IMG/VR virus record: IMGVR_UViG_3300030102_000152
Span: 1-29,285 of that record
Length of the DNA: 29,285 bases
Source: a virus
Direction: 5' to 3' (one strand)
Shown here in pieces: positions 7,395-13,767 of the stretch; position 1 is the first letter of the stretch; each line of letters starts with the position of its first letter. The notes under the pieces were generated by a model. It searched no databases and was not told the DNA's origin. It was given only the letters and a program-made list of their open reading frames with translations. Made by a program: the position numbers and the translations under genes.

Positions 7395-8124
7395 ATATAG
7401 ACTAAAACCACACGAGATTGAAGTGATTAAAAATCTTCGTAGTAAAAAGGTAAATCGGTTGGTGGTGGGAGATATTCATCTTCCATACACTCACCGAAAT
7501 TATCTAAAGCATTGTATTGATATTTATCACAAATACAATTGTAATGCTGTCAGTATGACTGGAGATATAATTGACTCACATTTTGCCAGTTTTCATCATA
7601 CCAGTACAGAAACAGATGGAAAATATGAATTGACTATGGCGATAGAACAAGTAAAAGATTGGTATGAAGCGTTTAATAATGATACTGTACCTAACGGAAT
7701 AACTATATCTTTAGGAAATCACGATTTAATCGTAGCACGTAAAAGTGAAGAAGCAGGAATAGATAAGCGTTGGGTAAGAAATCTTAACGAAGTTCTTGGT
7801 TGTCCTGATTGGAAATTTGAAGAACAATTTGTTCACGATAATGTCTTATATACTCACGGAACTGGTTGTAGTGGTAAAGGTATAATGAAAAGAGTACAAA
7901 ATTGGGGAACTTCAATGGTTCAAGGTCATATACATACCCAAAGTTTTGTAGATTTTACAGCATCTCTTAATGATCTTAAATTTGGCTTACAATGCCCAAA
8001 CGGCATAGATTATAAGTCTTTTGCGTATGGATATGCTAAGTTTCATACTGCTAAACCTATACTTGGTTGTGCTGTTATATTAGATTCAGGAAAATTACCT
8101 ATAATAGAAACAATGCCTTTATAA
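7375..8124 (+). CDS. Calcineurin-like metallophosphoesterase
   Basis: A 249-aa protein with the full motif set of this superfamily: D33-x-H35 in VVGDIHLPY, G63-D64-x-x-D67 (GDIID), G114-N-H-D117, H161 in YTHG, and G184-H-x-H187 (GHIH). These residues bind two metal ions and hydrolyse phosphodiesters or phosphomonoesters; the substrate cannot be read from the sequence. Candidates are nucleic acid ends, cyclic nucleotides (including defence signals) or nucleotides. It overlaps the upstream holin-like gene by 20 bases and is the last sizeable gene of the late block, so it is probably expressed with lysis genes unless the downstream early promoter region has another source upstream. Confidence 0.92.
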   Translation: MENQTNRYRLKPHEIEVIKNLRSKKVNRLVVGDIHLPYTHRNYLKHCIDIYHKYNCNAVSMTGDIIDSHFASFHHTSTETDGKYELTMAIEQVKDWYEAFNNDTVPNGITISLGNHDLIVARKSEEAGIDKRWVRNLNEVLGCPDWKFEEQFVHDNVLYTHGTGCSGKGIMKRVQNWGTSMVQGHIHTQSFVDFTASLNDLKFGLQCPNGIDYKSFAYGYAKFHTAKPILGCAVILDSGKLPIIETMPL

Positions 8125-8222
8125 TGCCTAAAATACCTAAACATCCTGATTGGATAGAAACATATAGATTATTTGTATTGTATTTTATCATTATGTTATT
8201 TGTCTTTTTACTTTCTATATAA
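8124..8222 (+). CDS. Small single-pass membrane protein (32 aa)
   Basis: The ATG overlaps the phosphoesterase stop (TAATG at 8122-8126); TAA ends at 8222. The 32-aa product has a polar head (MPKIPKHPDWIETY) and a hydrophobic helix from about residue 15 to the end (LFVLYFIIMLFVFLLSI). It has no homologue I can name. It could be a spanin-like, antiholin-like or superinfection-exclusion peptide. Confidence 0.5.
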   Translation: MPKIPKHPDWIETYRLFVLYFIIMLFVFLLSI

Positions 8223-8348
8223 TTTAAACTTCTTATCTAGCTAAAACACTATTAACATTAATATTGTTAATAACTTTGTGTGTAAAGTTGTGTATAACAA
8301 TATTTTTTTATATCTTTGTACCATAATTAATAACTAAAAACAAATAAA
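8223..8348 (+). promoter_or_regulatory. Early control region with two dyads
   Basis: This 126-base non-coding stretch separates the lysis block from the early genes. It contains ATTAACA (8251-8257)/TGTTAAT (8265-8271), a perfect 7-bp dyad with a 7-base spacer, and AACTTT (8272-8277)/AAAGTT (8284-8289), a 6-bp dyad with spacer GTGTGT. The second dyad overlaps the -33 element of the promoter at 8288. There is no terminator-like T tract after either dyad. Operator function is inferred. Confidence 0.55.
8288..8318 (+). promoter_or_regulatory. Flavobacterial-type early promoter
   Basis: TTG at 8288-8290, 20 bases, then TATCTTTG at 8311-8318, matching the Bacteroidota housekeeping consensus TTG/TAnnTTTG. 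It would start a transcript near 8323-8326 with a leader of about 25 bases before the ATG at 8349. It would let host polymerase transcribe the replication genes first. A lone TAACTTTG at 8271-8278 lacks a TTG at the right distance. Confidence 0.65.
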
Positions 8349-8561
8349 ATGAAAACAAAAAACTTAACATTAACAGAAACTCTTGAACAATTAAAAGTTT
8401 GGATAGAAGATTGTCAATTTGATTTAAGTTCTGATTGGATTGAAGAAGAAGATAAAAGAGAAATGACACAACAATTACAAAACCTCTTAATTGCAAAAGC
8501 AAATTTAGAAATTATACAAAATACAGGAGGACAAATATTAAAATCTGTAATAACTAATTAA
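8349..8561 (+). CDS. Early hypothetical protein, helical (70 aa)
   Basis: The first gene after the early promoter. The 70-aa product is charged and likely helical (TETLEQLKVWIEDCQFDLSS, EEDKREMTQQLQNLLIAKA), with one cysteine and no membrane segment. Its ATG follows the leader AAAAACAAATAAA, repeated exactly before the next gene. First early genes of phages often encode host-takeover factors, but no motif supports a specific role. Confidence 0.6.
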   Translation: MKTKNLTLTETLEQLKVWIEDCQFDLSSDWIEEEDKREMTQQLQNLLIAKANLEIIQNTGGQILKSVITN

Positions 8562-8579
8562 TAATAAAAAACAAATAAA

Positions 8580-8807
8580 ATGAAATTAATTAACAAAAAG
8601 ACAGGACATAGCTTTAAATTAAATCCAAAAGAATCAGCAAAATTTTTCTATGCTAAAAATGCTAAAGGAAAATACATCAACTTTAAAGATGATTATAGAA
8701 TAGTTGAAGAAGATGTTATTAGTGATATGCAATTTTTTATATTAACCTTTGCTTTGATTGCATTATCAATAGCATCATTTTTACTATACATTCAATGGAA
8801 TTACTAA
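8580..8807 (+). CDS. Early membrane-anchored protein (75 aa)
   Basis: Residues 1-50 are soluble and basic (MKLINKKTGHSFKLNP); residues 51-71 form one strong membrane helix (FFILTFALIALSIASFLLY), ending IQWNY. This is the layout of a tail-anchored inner-membrane protein. Expressed early, it might act in superinfection exclusion or membrane take-over, which is inference. It overlaps the next gene by 13 bases. Confidence 0.6.
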   Translation: MKLINKKTGHSFKLNPKESAKFFYAKNAKGKYINFKDDYRIVEEDVISDMQFFILTFALIALSIASFLLYIQWNY

Positions 8808-9082
8808 TTTGCGAGGACTACTATTTTTATAATAACGGAATGTTATATAAAACAATAAAATCATTATCATTATCAGGTGCTTTTACTGATTTAGTTAAAG
8901 TTGAACCAAAGATTAGAGTATTTGGTACAAGAGAACAAATAGATAAAGCTGTTGATGAATATTCAGAAATGACAGATTTAAATGTTGATGAAGTGTTTGA
9001 TTATGAAGATAAAGAAAAGTTAAAAGAATATAAAGAACGATATAATAAGATAAAAACTAATAAAGCATTAATAATAATATGA
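8795..9082 (+). CDS. Early hypothetical protein (95 aa)
   Basis: A 95-aa acidic protein, overlapping the membrane protein before it and the gene after it (ATGA at 9079-9082). It has a strand-rich start (ICEDYYFYNNGMLYKTIKS) and a helical, charged end (FDYEDKEKLKEYKERYNK). No family is recognised. Tight coupling places it in the same early operon as the annealing-protein candidate. Confidence 0.6.
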   Translation: MELLICEDYYFYNNGMLYKTIKSLSLSGAFTDLVKVEPKIRVFGTREQIDKAVDEYSEMTDLNVDEVFDYEDKEKLKEYKERYNKIKTNKALIII

Positions 9083-9465
9083 AAACGGAAATACTAAAAG
9101 AAAAATATATTAAATACAACTTAACAAAAGATGATGTGTTTAAGCACCAACACTATATAATAATAACAAGAAGTGGGATAGAAAAAATACAAGCATTAGA
9201 AAACATACATATAAATTATGATGTTATAAAATGTGAACCTAATTTTGCATCAGTAAAAGCAACAGCAATTAAAGATCAAAATACAATACAAACTTTTGGT
9301 TCAGCACTTAAAGGGAGTAACTTTAAAGATGGAAACACTAACACCTGGTATGTATTAGAAATGGCAGAGAAAAGAGCAATGTCAAGGGCTGTATTAAAAC
9401 TTACAGGATTTTATGAGTTAGGAGTATTTGGTGAAGATGAATCAGAAGATTTTAAAAAGAACTAG
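9079..9465 (+). CDS. Candidate single-strand annealing/recombination protein
   Basis: A 128-aa protein with a beta-rich N-terminal half (YIIITRSGIEKIQALENIHI, YDVIKCEPNFASVKATAI), a QTFGSAL strand, and a long helix EMAEKRAMSRAVLKLTGFYE. A strand sheet followed by an A-x-KRA-x-x-RA helix is reminiscent of the Rad52/Erf-type core of phage annealing proteins, and an SSB-like gene follows at 9577, a common pairing. I cannot prove homology; it is shorter than typical Erf or RecT. The alternative is an unclassified early protein. A large RNA hairpin follows its stop directly. Confidence 0.5.
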   Translation: MKTEILKEKYIKYNLTKDDVFKHQHYIIITRSGIEKIQALENIHINYDVIKCEPNFASVKATAIKDQNTIQTFGSALKGSNFKDGNTNTWYVLEMAEKRAMSRAVLKLTGFYELGVFGEDESEDFKKN

Positions 9466-9468
9466 CAT

Positions 9469-9553
9469 AGGTGGTGAAAGGGTTAGATAATCAATTAATA
9501 ACTGAGCAGTTATACTTTGTGATTTTATCAATTCCTTTTCACTACCTTTTTTT
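9469..9553 (+). terminator. Long structured terminator or attenuator before SSB-like gene
   Basis: The 14 bases 9469-9482 pair without interruption with 9534-9547 (two G-U pairs). Inside are GATAA (9486-9490)/TTATC (9525-9529) and ATAACT (9498-9503)/AGTTAT (9508-9513) with loop GAGC. Seven T (9547-9553) follow. The tail makes it a credible intrinsic terminator. Its size and layered stems are more than a terminator needs, and no clear promoter lies between it and the gene at 9577, so partial read-through is required. Confidence 0.7.
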
Positions 9554-9576
9554 AATAATTAAATAAATAAATAAAT

Positions 9577-9909
9577 ATGGAAATTTCAGGAACAATTAAA
9601 AAAATCTTACCACTACAAAGTGGAACAAGTAAAGCAGGAAACGAATGGAAAAAAAGAGATGTTATAATAACACAATTAGATGAATATGCTAAAGATGTTT
9701 GTATTACAGCTTTTGGTGATAAATCAGTACAATCAATTAGTAGATTTATTATAGGTGATACTGTTGATGTAAAAGTAAATGTAGAAAGTAGGGAGTTCAA
9801 TGGTAAATACTACACTAATCTTAATGGATATTGGTGGGCAAATAAAAATTCACATAATGAAGAATCAGATCAATTTGTAACAACTGATGATGATAATTTA
9901 CCATTTTAA
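9577..9909 (+). CDS. Single-stranded DNA-binding-like protein (DUF3127 type)
   Basis: A 110-aa OB-fold-type protein: MEISGTIKKILPLQSGTS, KKRDVIITQLDEYAKDVC, then FGDKSV and TVDVKVNVESREFNGKYYTN. It fits DUF3127, an SSB-like family of Bacteroidota and their phages. It ends in the acidic tip DDDNLPF, close to the DDDLPF tip by which SSBs recruit partners. It would coat single-stranded DNA in replication and recombination. The leader before the ATG is a tandem AAAT array (AAATAAATAAATAAAT). It follows the structured terminator, so its amount may be set by read-through. Confidence 0.85.
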   Translation: MEISGTIKKILPLQSGTSKAGNEWKKRDVIITQLDEYAKDVCITAFGDKSVQSISRFIIGDTVDVKVNVESREFNGKYYTNLNGYWWANKNSHNEESDQFVTTDDDNLPF

Positions 9910-9911
9910 TT

Positions 9912-10421
9912 ATGACAGAAGAATTAAACTTTAAAGCAATTTGTGATTTAGCAATTAATGTTTGTGATGTTTCTAAAGATACATTACTTTCTAAAACCAG
10001 GAAAAGAAAGGTACAAGCAGTTAGAGCATCAGTAGCTTATATTGCAAGAACTGAAGAAGATATACATAGAAATATAATTGCTAAAGTTTTAAATAGAGAT
10101 AGGACTGCAACTTATCACTATGAAAGAAACCACAAAAACCTTTATAGTAGATGTATAATTTATAGAAATATATTTACTAAAATCTACAAAGCATATAAAG
10201 ATATTGATGGCACAAAAGAAATATTTATTGACAAAGATTATATGAAGTCTTTTTTACTTAAAGGAGGTGTTACAGAAAAACTTGATCCTGATGTATTACT
10301 AGAAGTAAAAAGTGGTGAAGTTAAATGTATTATTAAGACTTCTTACTTTGATTTTTCTAATCAATTAAAAATAATTAATTTTGTGCTGAAGAATTATCAC
10401 TTTAGTGTAAAGATTATATAA
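9912..10421 (+). CDS. DnaA domain IV-like DNA-binding protein
   Basis: A 169-aa protein. Residues about 24-76 carry LLSKTRKRKVQAVRASVAYI, then IIAKVLNRDRTATYHY, matching the DnaA C-terminal pattern (SKxRKRxxVxAR...GRDHTTVxHA). That domain binds DnaA boxes. No AAA+ ATPase domain is present, so it is not a full initiator. The remaining 90 residues are unfamiliar and strand/helix mixed. It could mark a phage origin, recruit or block host DnaA, or act as a regulator. It lies between the SSB-like and replisome-organiser-like genes, which supports replication. Confidence 0.75.
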   Translation: MTEELNFKAICDLAINVCDVSKDTLLSKTRKRKVQAVRASVAYIARTEEDIHRNIIAKVLNRDRTATYHYERNHKNLYSRCIIYRNIFTKIYKAYKDIDGTKEIFIDKDYMKSFLLKGGVTEKLDPDVLLEVKSGEVKCIIKTSYFDFSNQLKIINFVLKNYHFSVKII

Positions 10422-11026
10422 TGGAAAAACCAAACTATTATGCAGTTATTCCTGCACAGGTAAGATATAGTAAAAAGCTAACACCTAATGCTAAATTACT
10501 TTATGCAGAAATAACTGCTTTATGTAATATGAATGGTAAATGTACAGCATCAACTGAATACTTTTGTAAATTATATGAAGTTAGTAGAGTATCAATTCAA
10601 AAATGGTTAAAGATTTTAGAAGATAATAAGCATATTAAGCGTGTTAACATATATAAACAGGGTAGTAAAGAAATATTAACAAGGGTGATAACTTTGGTTA
10701 ACATACCCAGTAAAGAAAAGTTAACAGATAATATTAATACTAAAGTATATAATAATACTAATACTACGTATAGTAATAAGGGGCGTTTTAAAAAACCAAC
10801 TTTAGATCAAGTTAATGATTATTGTATTGAAAGAAAAAATAATGTAGATGCAGAAGCGTTCTTAGATTTTTATGCAAGCAAAGATTGGAAAATTGGTAAG
10901 AATAAAATGAAAGATTGGAAAGCTGCAATAAGAACTTGGGAACGTAGAGAAACAAAGAAACCAACTATGAGTAAATTACATTCACAAATAAATGAATGGC
11001 AAGAAGCTAAAAAATTATTAAAATGA
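10421..11026 (+). CDS. Replisome organiser-like HTH protein
   Basis: A 201-aa protein. The N-terminus YYAVIPAQVRYSKKLTPNAK, followed by LLYAEITALCNMNGKCTAST and VSRVSIQKWLKILEDN, is the winged-helix form (HTH_36/DnaD N-domain type) of phage replication-initiation proteins. After an Asn/Thr-rich linker, residues about 125-172 (LDQVNDYCIERKNNVDAEAF to WKAAIRTWERR) match the conserved C-terminal segment of such proteins, with its DWKAAIRTW helix. It would bind the origin and help load helicase. The start is coupled to the upstream stop (ATAATGG). Confidence 0.8.
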   Translation: MEKPNYYAVIPAQVRYSKKLTPNAKLLYAEITALCNMNGKCTASTEYFCKLYEVSRVSIQKWLKILEDNKHIKRVNIYKQGSKEILTRVITLVNIPSKEKLTDNINTKVYNNTNTTYSNKGRFKKPTLDQVNDYCIERKNNVDAEAFLDFYASKDWKIGKNKMKDWKAAIRTWERRETKKPTMSKLHSQINEWQEAKKLLK

Positions 11027-11394
11027 AACCACTAAAACAAGAGAACGACAAAGACTTGACTAACAAAGTGTTAGACTTAATTGCTAAAACATCAGTAGAG
11101 ATAGGACACAAAATAGATAGAGATACTTTAGCTAGTTTAAGTAAAATATTTGCATCAGACTTAATACAAGAAAAAAGATTTGGAAATATGACTTTTAATC
11201 AAATAGAAGATGCTTTTAGATTAGGAGTTAGATTTGGAAAAGATGAACCATTTTTAAATATAAGAACATTTTACAAATGGGTTTATAGTCATAAAAAAGA
11301 AAGAATAGATAATGCTTATTATCAAGTTCATACATTAGGGCAAAACCCAAAAGAAGTTAAATATTATCAAAAACCTATAAAATTATTAAAATGA
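11023..11394 (+). CDS. Early hypothetical protein, possible helicase-loader partner
   Basis: A 123-aa protein, overlapping the preceding gene by ATGA. It is helical (DLTNKVLDLIAKTSVEIGHK, DRDTLASLSKIFASDLIQE), then MTFNQIEDAFRLGVRFGKDE and FLNIRTFYKWVYSHKKER. The second half resembles small replication-accessory proteins encoded after organiser genes, which sample a threshold of similar helices, but I see no Walker motif, so it is no AAA+ loader by itself. Note that no replicative helicase or polymerase is seen in the window; the phage must borrow these from its host. Confidence 0.55.
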   Translation: MKPLKQENDKDLTNKVLDLIAKTSVEIGHKIDRDTLASLSKIFASDLIQEKRFGNMTFNQIEDAFRLGVRFGKDEPFLNIRTFYKWVYSHKKERIDNAYYQVHTLGQNPKEVKYYQKPIKLLK

Positions 11395-12116
11395 ATAAGA
11401 ATTTATTAAATGGAGTAATAAAGTCTATACCTAGAAAATGGACAAAAGAAAATATAAAACAACTATTATATTTAAAAAAAGAAAAATCTATTAAAGAAAT
11501 ATCTAAAATAATAAATAGAACTGAAACATCAATAACAATTAAATTGAAAAGATTAAAATTTTCTAATGATACTTATAATGAAAAACATAGAACAGACAAA
11601 TATAAATGTAATAGATTATTTATATCAGAAATAAAACCTAAAAATATTTTAGATGTTTATGCAGGAAATTCTTATTATAAAAAAACAACTAACATAGAGG
11701 TAATAGATAATGATATAAAAGGAATAGAAACAAATTATAAATTAGATGCTTTTGACTTTCTATTTAAATTTAAAAAAAAGAAATTTGATTTAATTGACTT
11801 GGATCCATTTGGTAGTGCTTTTAATTGTTTTGATTTAGCATTACAAATAGCACAAAAAGGTTTAATTATTACATTCGGTGAATACGGACACAAAAGATGG
11901 AGAAGAAGTGATTATGTAAAAAATAGATATAATATAAAAACTTATCAAGATTTTACTCCAGAAAAATTTAATAATTATGTTATTAAAAGAGCAAAAATAT
12001 ACAATAAAGATTTGTCTATTTTTATTTCAAAAGATTATGGAAATATAATAAGAACTTATTTTAAAATTAAACTTGTAGAAAAAAGCGTTTCAGGAAAAGA
12101 ATATTATAAAAAATAA
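11391..12116 (+). CDS. HTH plus Trm1-like methyltransferase
   Basis: A 241-aa protein. Residues 15-57 form an HTH/Myb-like unit (KWTKENIKQLLYLKKEKSIK, RTETSITIKLKRL). The rest is a Rossmann methyltransferase: motif I-like NILDVYAGN (85-93), acidic loop IDNDI (105-109), and DLDPFG (136-141). DPFG is the motif IV form of the Trm1 family (tRNA guanine-26 N2 methyltransferases), not DPPY or SPPY of adenine/N4-cytosine enzymes. Trm1 enzymes are much longer and lack this HTH. Here the target is more likely DNA, to evade restriction, but RNA is possible. It is coupled on both sides. Confidence 0.7.
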   Translation: MNKNLLNGVIKSIPRKWTKENIKQLLYLKKEKSIKEISKIINRTETSITIKLKRLKFSNDTYNEKHRTDKYKCNRLFISEIKPKNILDVYAGNSYYKKTTNIEVIDNDIKGIETNYKLDAFDFLFKFKKKKFDLIDLDPFGSAFNCFDLALQIAQKGLIITFGEYGHKRWRRSDYVKNRYNIKTYQDFTPEKFNNYVIKRAKIYNKDLSIFISKDYGNIIRTYFKIKLVEKSVSGKEYYKK

Positions 12117-12120
12117 AAAT

Positions 12121-12417
12121 ATGAAAACAAAAGACAAGGTAAGATATTGGCTTACAAAACACGAACACCTAAGAGATAATGATTATAAATTATGCTGTAA
12201 TATTTGGAATCAAGAATTAAAAGAATATATTATTATGGATAATTCAACTGCTAGAGATTTTCTAAGAATATATGCTTTAGGAAAACTAACATCAGCACCA
12301 AGTATTAAAAGAGCAAGAGCAAAACTTCAAGAAGAAGAACCTGAATTAAGAGGTAGTAAATATAAGTTAAGAAAGAAAACTTATAACAAAGAATGGCGTA
12401 AAATAGCAGGGGTATGA
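12121..12417 (+). CDS. Conserved phage protein beside ninG
   Basis: A 98-aa basic protein (TKDKVRYWLTKHEHLRDNDY, then SAPSIKRARAKLQEEEPELR, GSKYKLRKKTYNKEWRK). The SIKRARAKLQEE stretch is a recognition-helix-like pattern found in small conserved proteins encoded before NinG or HNH genes in phages. A DNA-binding role is likely from charge and context. It overlaps NinG by four bases (ATGA). Confidence 0.6.
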   Translation: MKTKDKVRYWLTKHEHLRDNDYKLCCNIWNQELKEYIIMDNSTARDFLRIYALGKLTSAPSIKRARAKLQEEEPELRGSKYKLRKKTYNKEWRKIAGV

Positions 12418-12821
12418 AAAAAACCATAACTAAACTAAAAAAAGAATTAGATAAATTTTTTAGTCTATATATTAGGTTAAGAGAAGCAACAGATACTGGA
12501 ATGTGTCAATGCTTTACTTGTGGTAAAGTAGATCACTATAAAAAAATGCAATGTGGTCATTTTCAAAGTCGAAGACACTTATCTACAAGATGGAATGAGC
12601 AAAACTGTCAAGTACAATGTCCTGCTTGTAATGTATTTAGATATGGAGAACAATGGAAGTTTGGTTTAAGGTTAGAATATAAATATGGTGAAGGAACATC
12701 AGAAGAATTAGAAGTATTATCATTAACAACACATAAGAAAGCAAGGTGGGAATATGATGATGATATAAGTTATTACAAAAGTTTTGTTAATAATTTAAAA
12801 AAGGAAAAAGGTATTTTGTAA
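12414..12821 (+). CDS. ninG: NinG-like recombination protein (Rap type)
   Basis: A 135-aa protein with the NinG cysteine/histidine signature: C31-x-C33-x2-C36, K44-K-M-Q-C47-G-H49-F, then N64-C65-x3-C69-x2-C72-N-x-F-x-x-G. These bind zinc. Lambda NinG (Rap) is a Holliday-junction endonuclease that shifts recombination outcomes and shortens branches in replicating phage DNA. With SSB-like, annealing candidate and NinB in the same block this forms a lambda-style recombination set. The C-terminal half is a WKFGLRLEYKYGEGTSEEL segment typical of the family. Confidence 0.9.
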   Translation: MKKTITKLKKELDKFFSLYIRLREATDTGMCQCFTCGKVDHYKKMQCGHFQSRRHLSTRWNEQNCQVQCPACNVFRYGEQWKFGLRLEYKYGEGTSEELEVLSLTTHKKARWEYDDDISYYKSFVNNLKKEKGIL

Positions 12822-12831
12822 ATTATTCTTT

Positions 12832-12839
12832 TAAATTTG
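12832..12839 (+). promoter_or_regulatory. Possible -7 box before gene 12843
   Basis: TAAATTTG (12832-12839) fits TAnnTTTG, and ends three bases before the ATG at 12843. A TTTTG (12814-12818) is only 13 bases upstream, too close for a normal -33 element. If active it would give a leaderless or near-leaderless mRNA. Chance in this AT-rich DNA is a fair alternative. Confidence 0.25.
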
Positions 12840-12842
12840 GAT

Positions 12843-13199
12843 ATGCTAAATCCAATATATACAAGTGAAGAACATAAAACACTTATAAATTTATATTTAA
12901 GCACTTGTAAAGAGTTTTGCAAAGACATCACTACTAAATCTAAATACAATAATTATTTAGAAGTGTTAGATACTATAATAGAATACCATAACAATTATGG
13001 TTCAGGAGTTAAGGAAAACAATTTTTATGATTGGATAATGATTATACCTATAAATGTATCAGTAGCAACAAATGCTTTTTTTGCAGGAGTAGAAACAAAA
13101 AGAAATGCTGCAACATTAAGAAGTTATAAGGTTATTTTAGAACAATTAGTAGAAGAAGTTGCAGACAAGATAAATGATTTTGAATTAACTAATGAATGA
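12843..13199 (+). CDS. Hypothetical protein, helical (118 aa)
   Basis: ATG at 12843 chosen over a TTG two codons upstream. The 118-aa product is helical (TSEEHKTLINLYLSTCKEFC, then NVSVATNAFFAGVETKRNAA, SYKVILEQLVEEVADKI). No family is recognised. It overlaps the sigma-like gene by eight bases. Adjacency to a sigma-like factor makes a regulatory partner possible but unsupported by motif. Confidence 0.6.
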   Translation: MLNPIYTSEEHKTLINLYLSTCKEFCKDITTKSKYNNYLEVLDTIIEYHNNYGSGVKENNFYDWIMIIPINVSVATNAFFAGVETKRNAATLRSYKVILEQLVEEVADKINDFELTNE

Positions 13200-13767
13200 T
13201 ATATATATAGAAATATCAAAATTATCAGATAAGTTTAAAGAAATGTGTTATGGTCTTACAACAGATGAAAACAAAATAAATAATTGTGTCCAGGAGTTAA
13301 TGTTGTATTTTTTACAAATGAATCCTGACACATTGAAAAGTATTTGGGAAAAAGATGGAAAGCAAGGAATTATAAGATATGGTGCAGTAGTTTTAAAAAG
13401 AGCATTAACAAGTCCTAGAAGTCCATTTTATTATAAGTATGAAAAGTATTATACACGTATTGATAAATTCCATTGTGATCCTAAATCGGATATTACTAAT
13501 ATTGATTATAGAGGTCATAATATTTATTATAACAATTTATCAAACATTTCAGAAGAAGAACAAAAATATCAATGGGAAAAATTAGAAGAAATAGATAAGC
13601 AGTTAGATAAATTAGATAGTTGGTATGATAGAGAATTGTTTAAGCTATACTATTATGAAGGAAACACATTAGATAGTTTAGCAGCTAAAACTAAGATAAG
13701 TAGGAATAGTTTGTTTACAACAATAGATAAAGTCAGATCAATATTAAAAAAAGAATTAAATGAATAG
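13192..13767 (+). CDS. Sigma-70-like transcription factor
   Basis: A 191-aa protein. Residues about 28-50 (KINNCVQELMLYFLQMNPDT) resemble sigma region 2.1 (DLxQE-type helix). Residues about 134-190 carry DKLDSWYDRELFKLYYYEGN, then TLDSLAAKTKISRNSLFTTI and DKVRSILKKEL, a region-4 HTH. The middle (TSPRSPFYYKYEKYYTRID) is a conserved stretch in this phage protein family. It would redirect host RNA polymerase. The dispersed TTCTATTATATAGTA motif upstream of late blocks is the natural candidate target; the link is inference. It lies near the end of the early block, right timing for a late switch. Confidence 0.75.
   Translation: MNDIYIEISKLSDKFKEMCYGLTTDENKINNCVQELMLYFLQMNPDTLKSIWEKDGKQGIIRYGAVVLKRALTSPRSPFYYKYEKYYTRIDKFHCDPKSDITNIDYRGHNIYYNNLSNISEEEQKYQWEKLEEIDKQLDKLDSWYDRELFKLYYYEGNTLDSLAAKTKISRNSLFTTIDKVRSILKKELNE

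Noticed and set aside
8349-9082. Anti-defence or toxin-antitoxin cassette in early small genes
   Set aside because: No motif supports it; they are listed as unknown.
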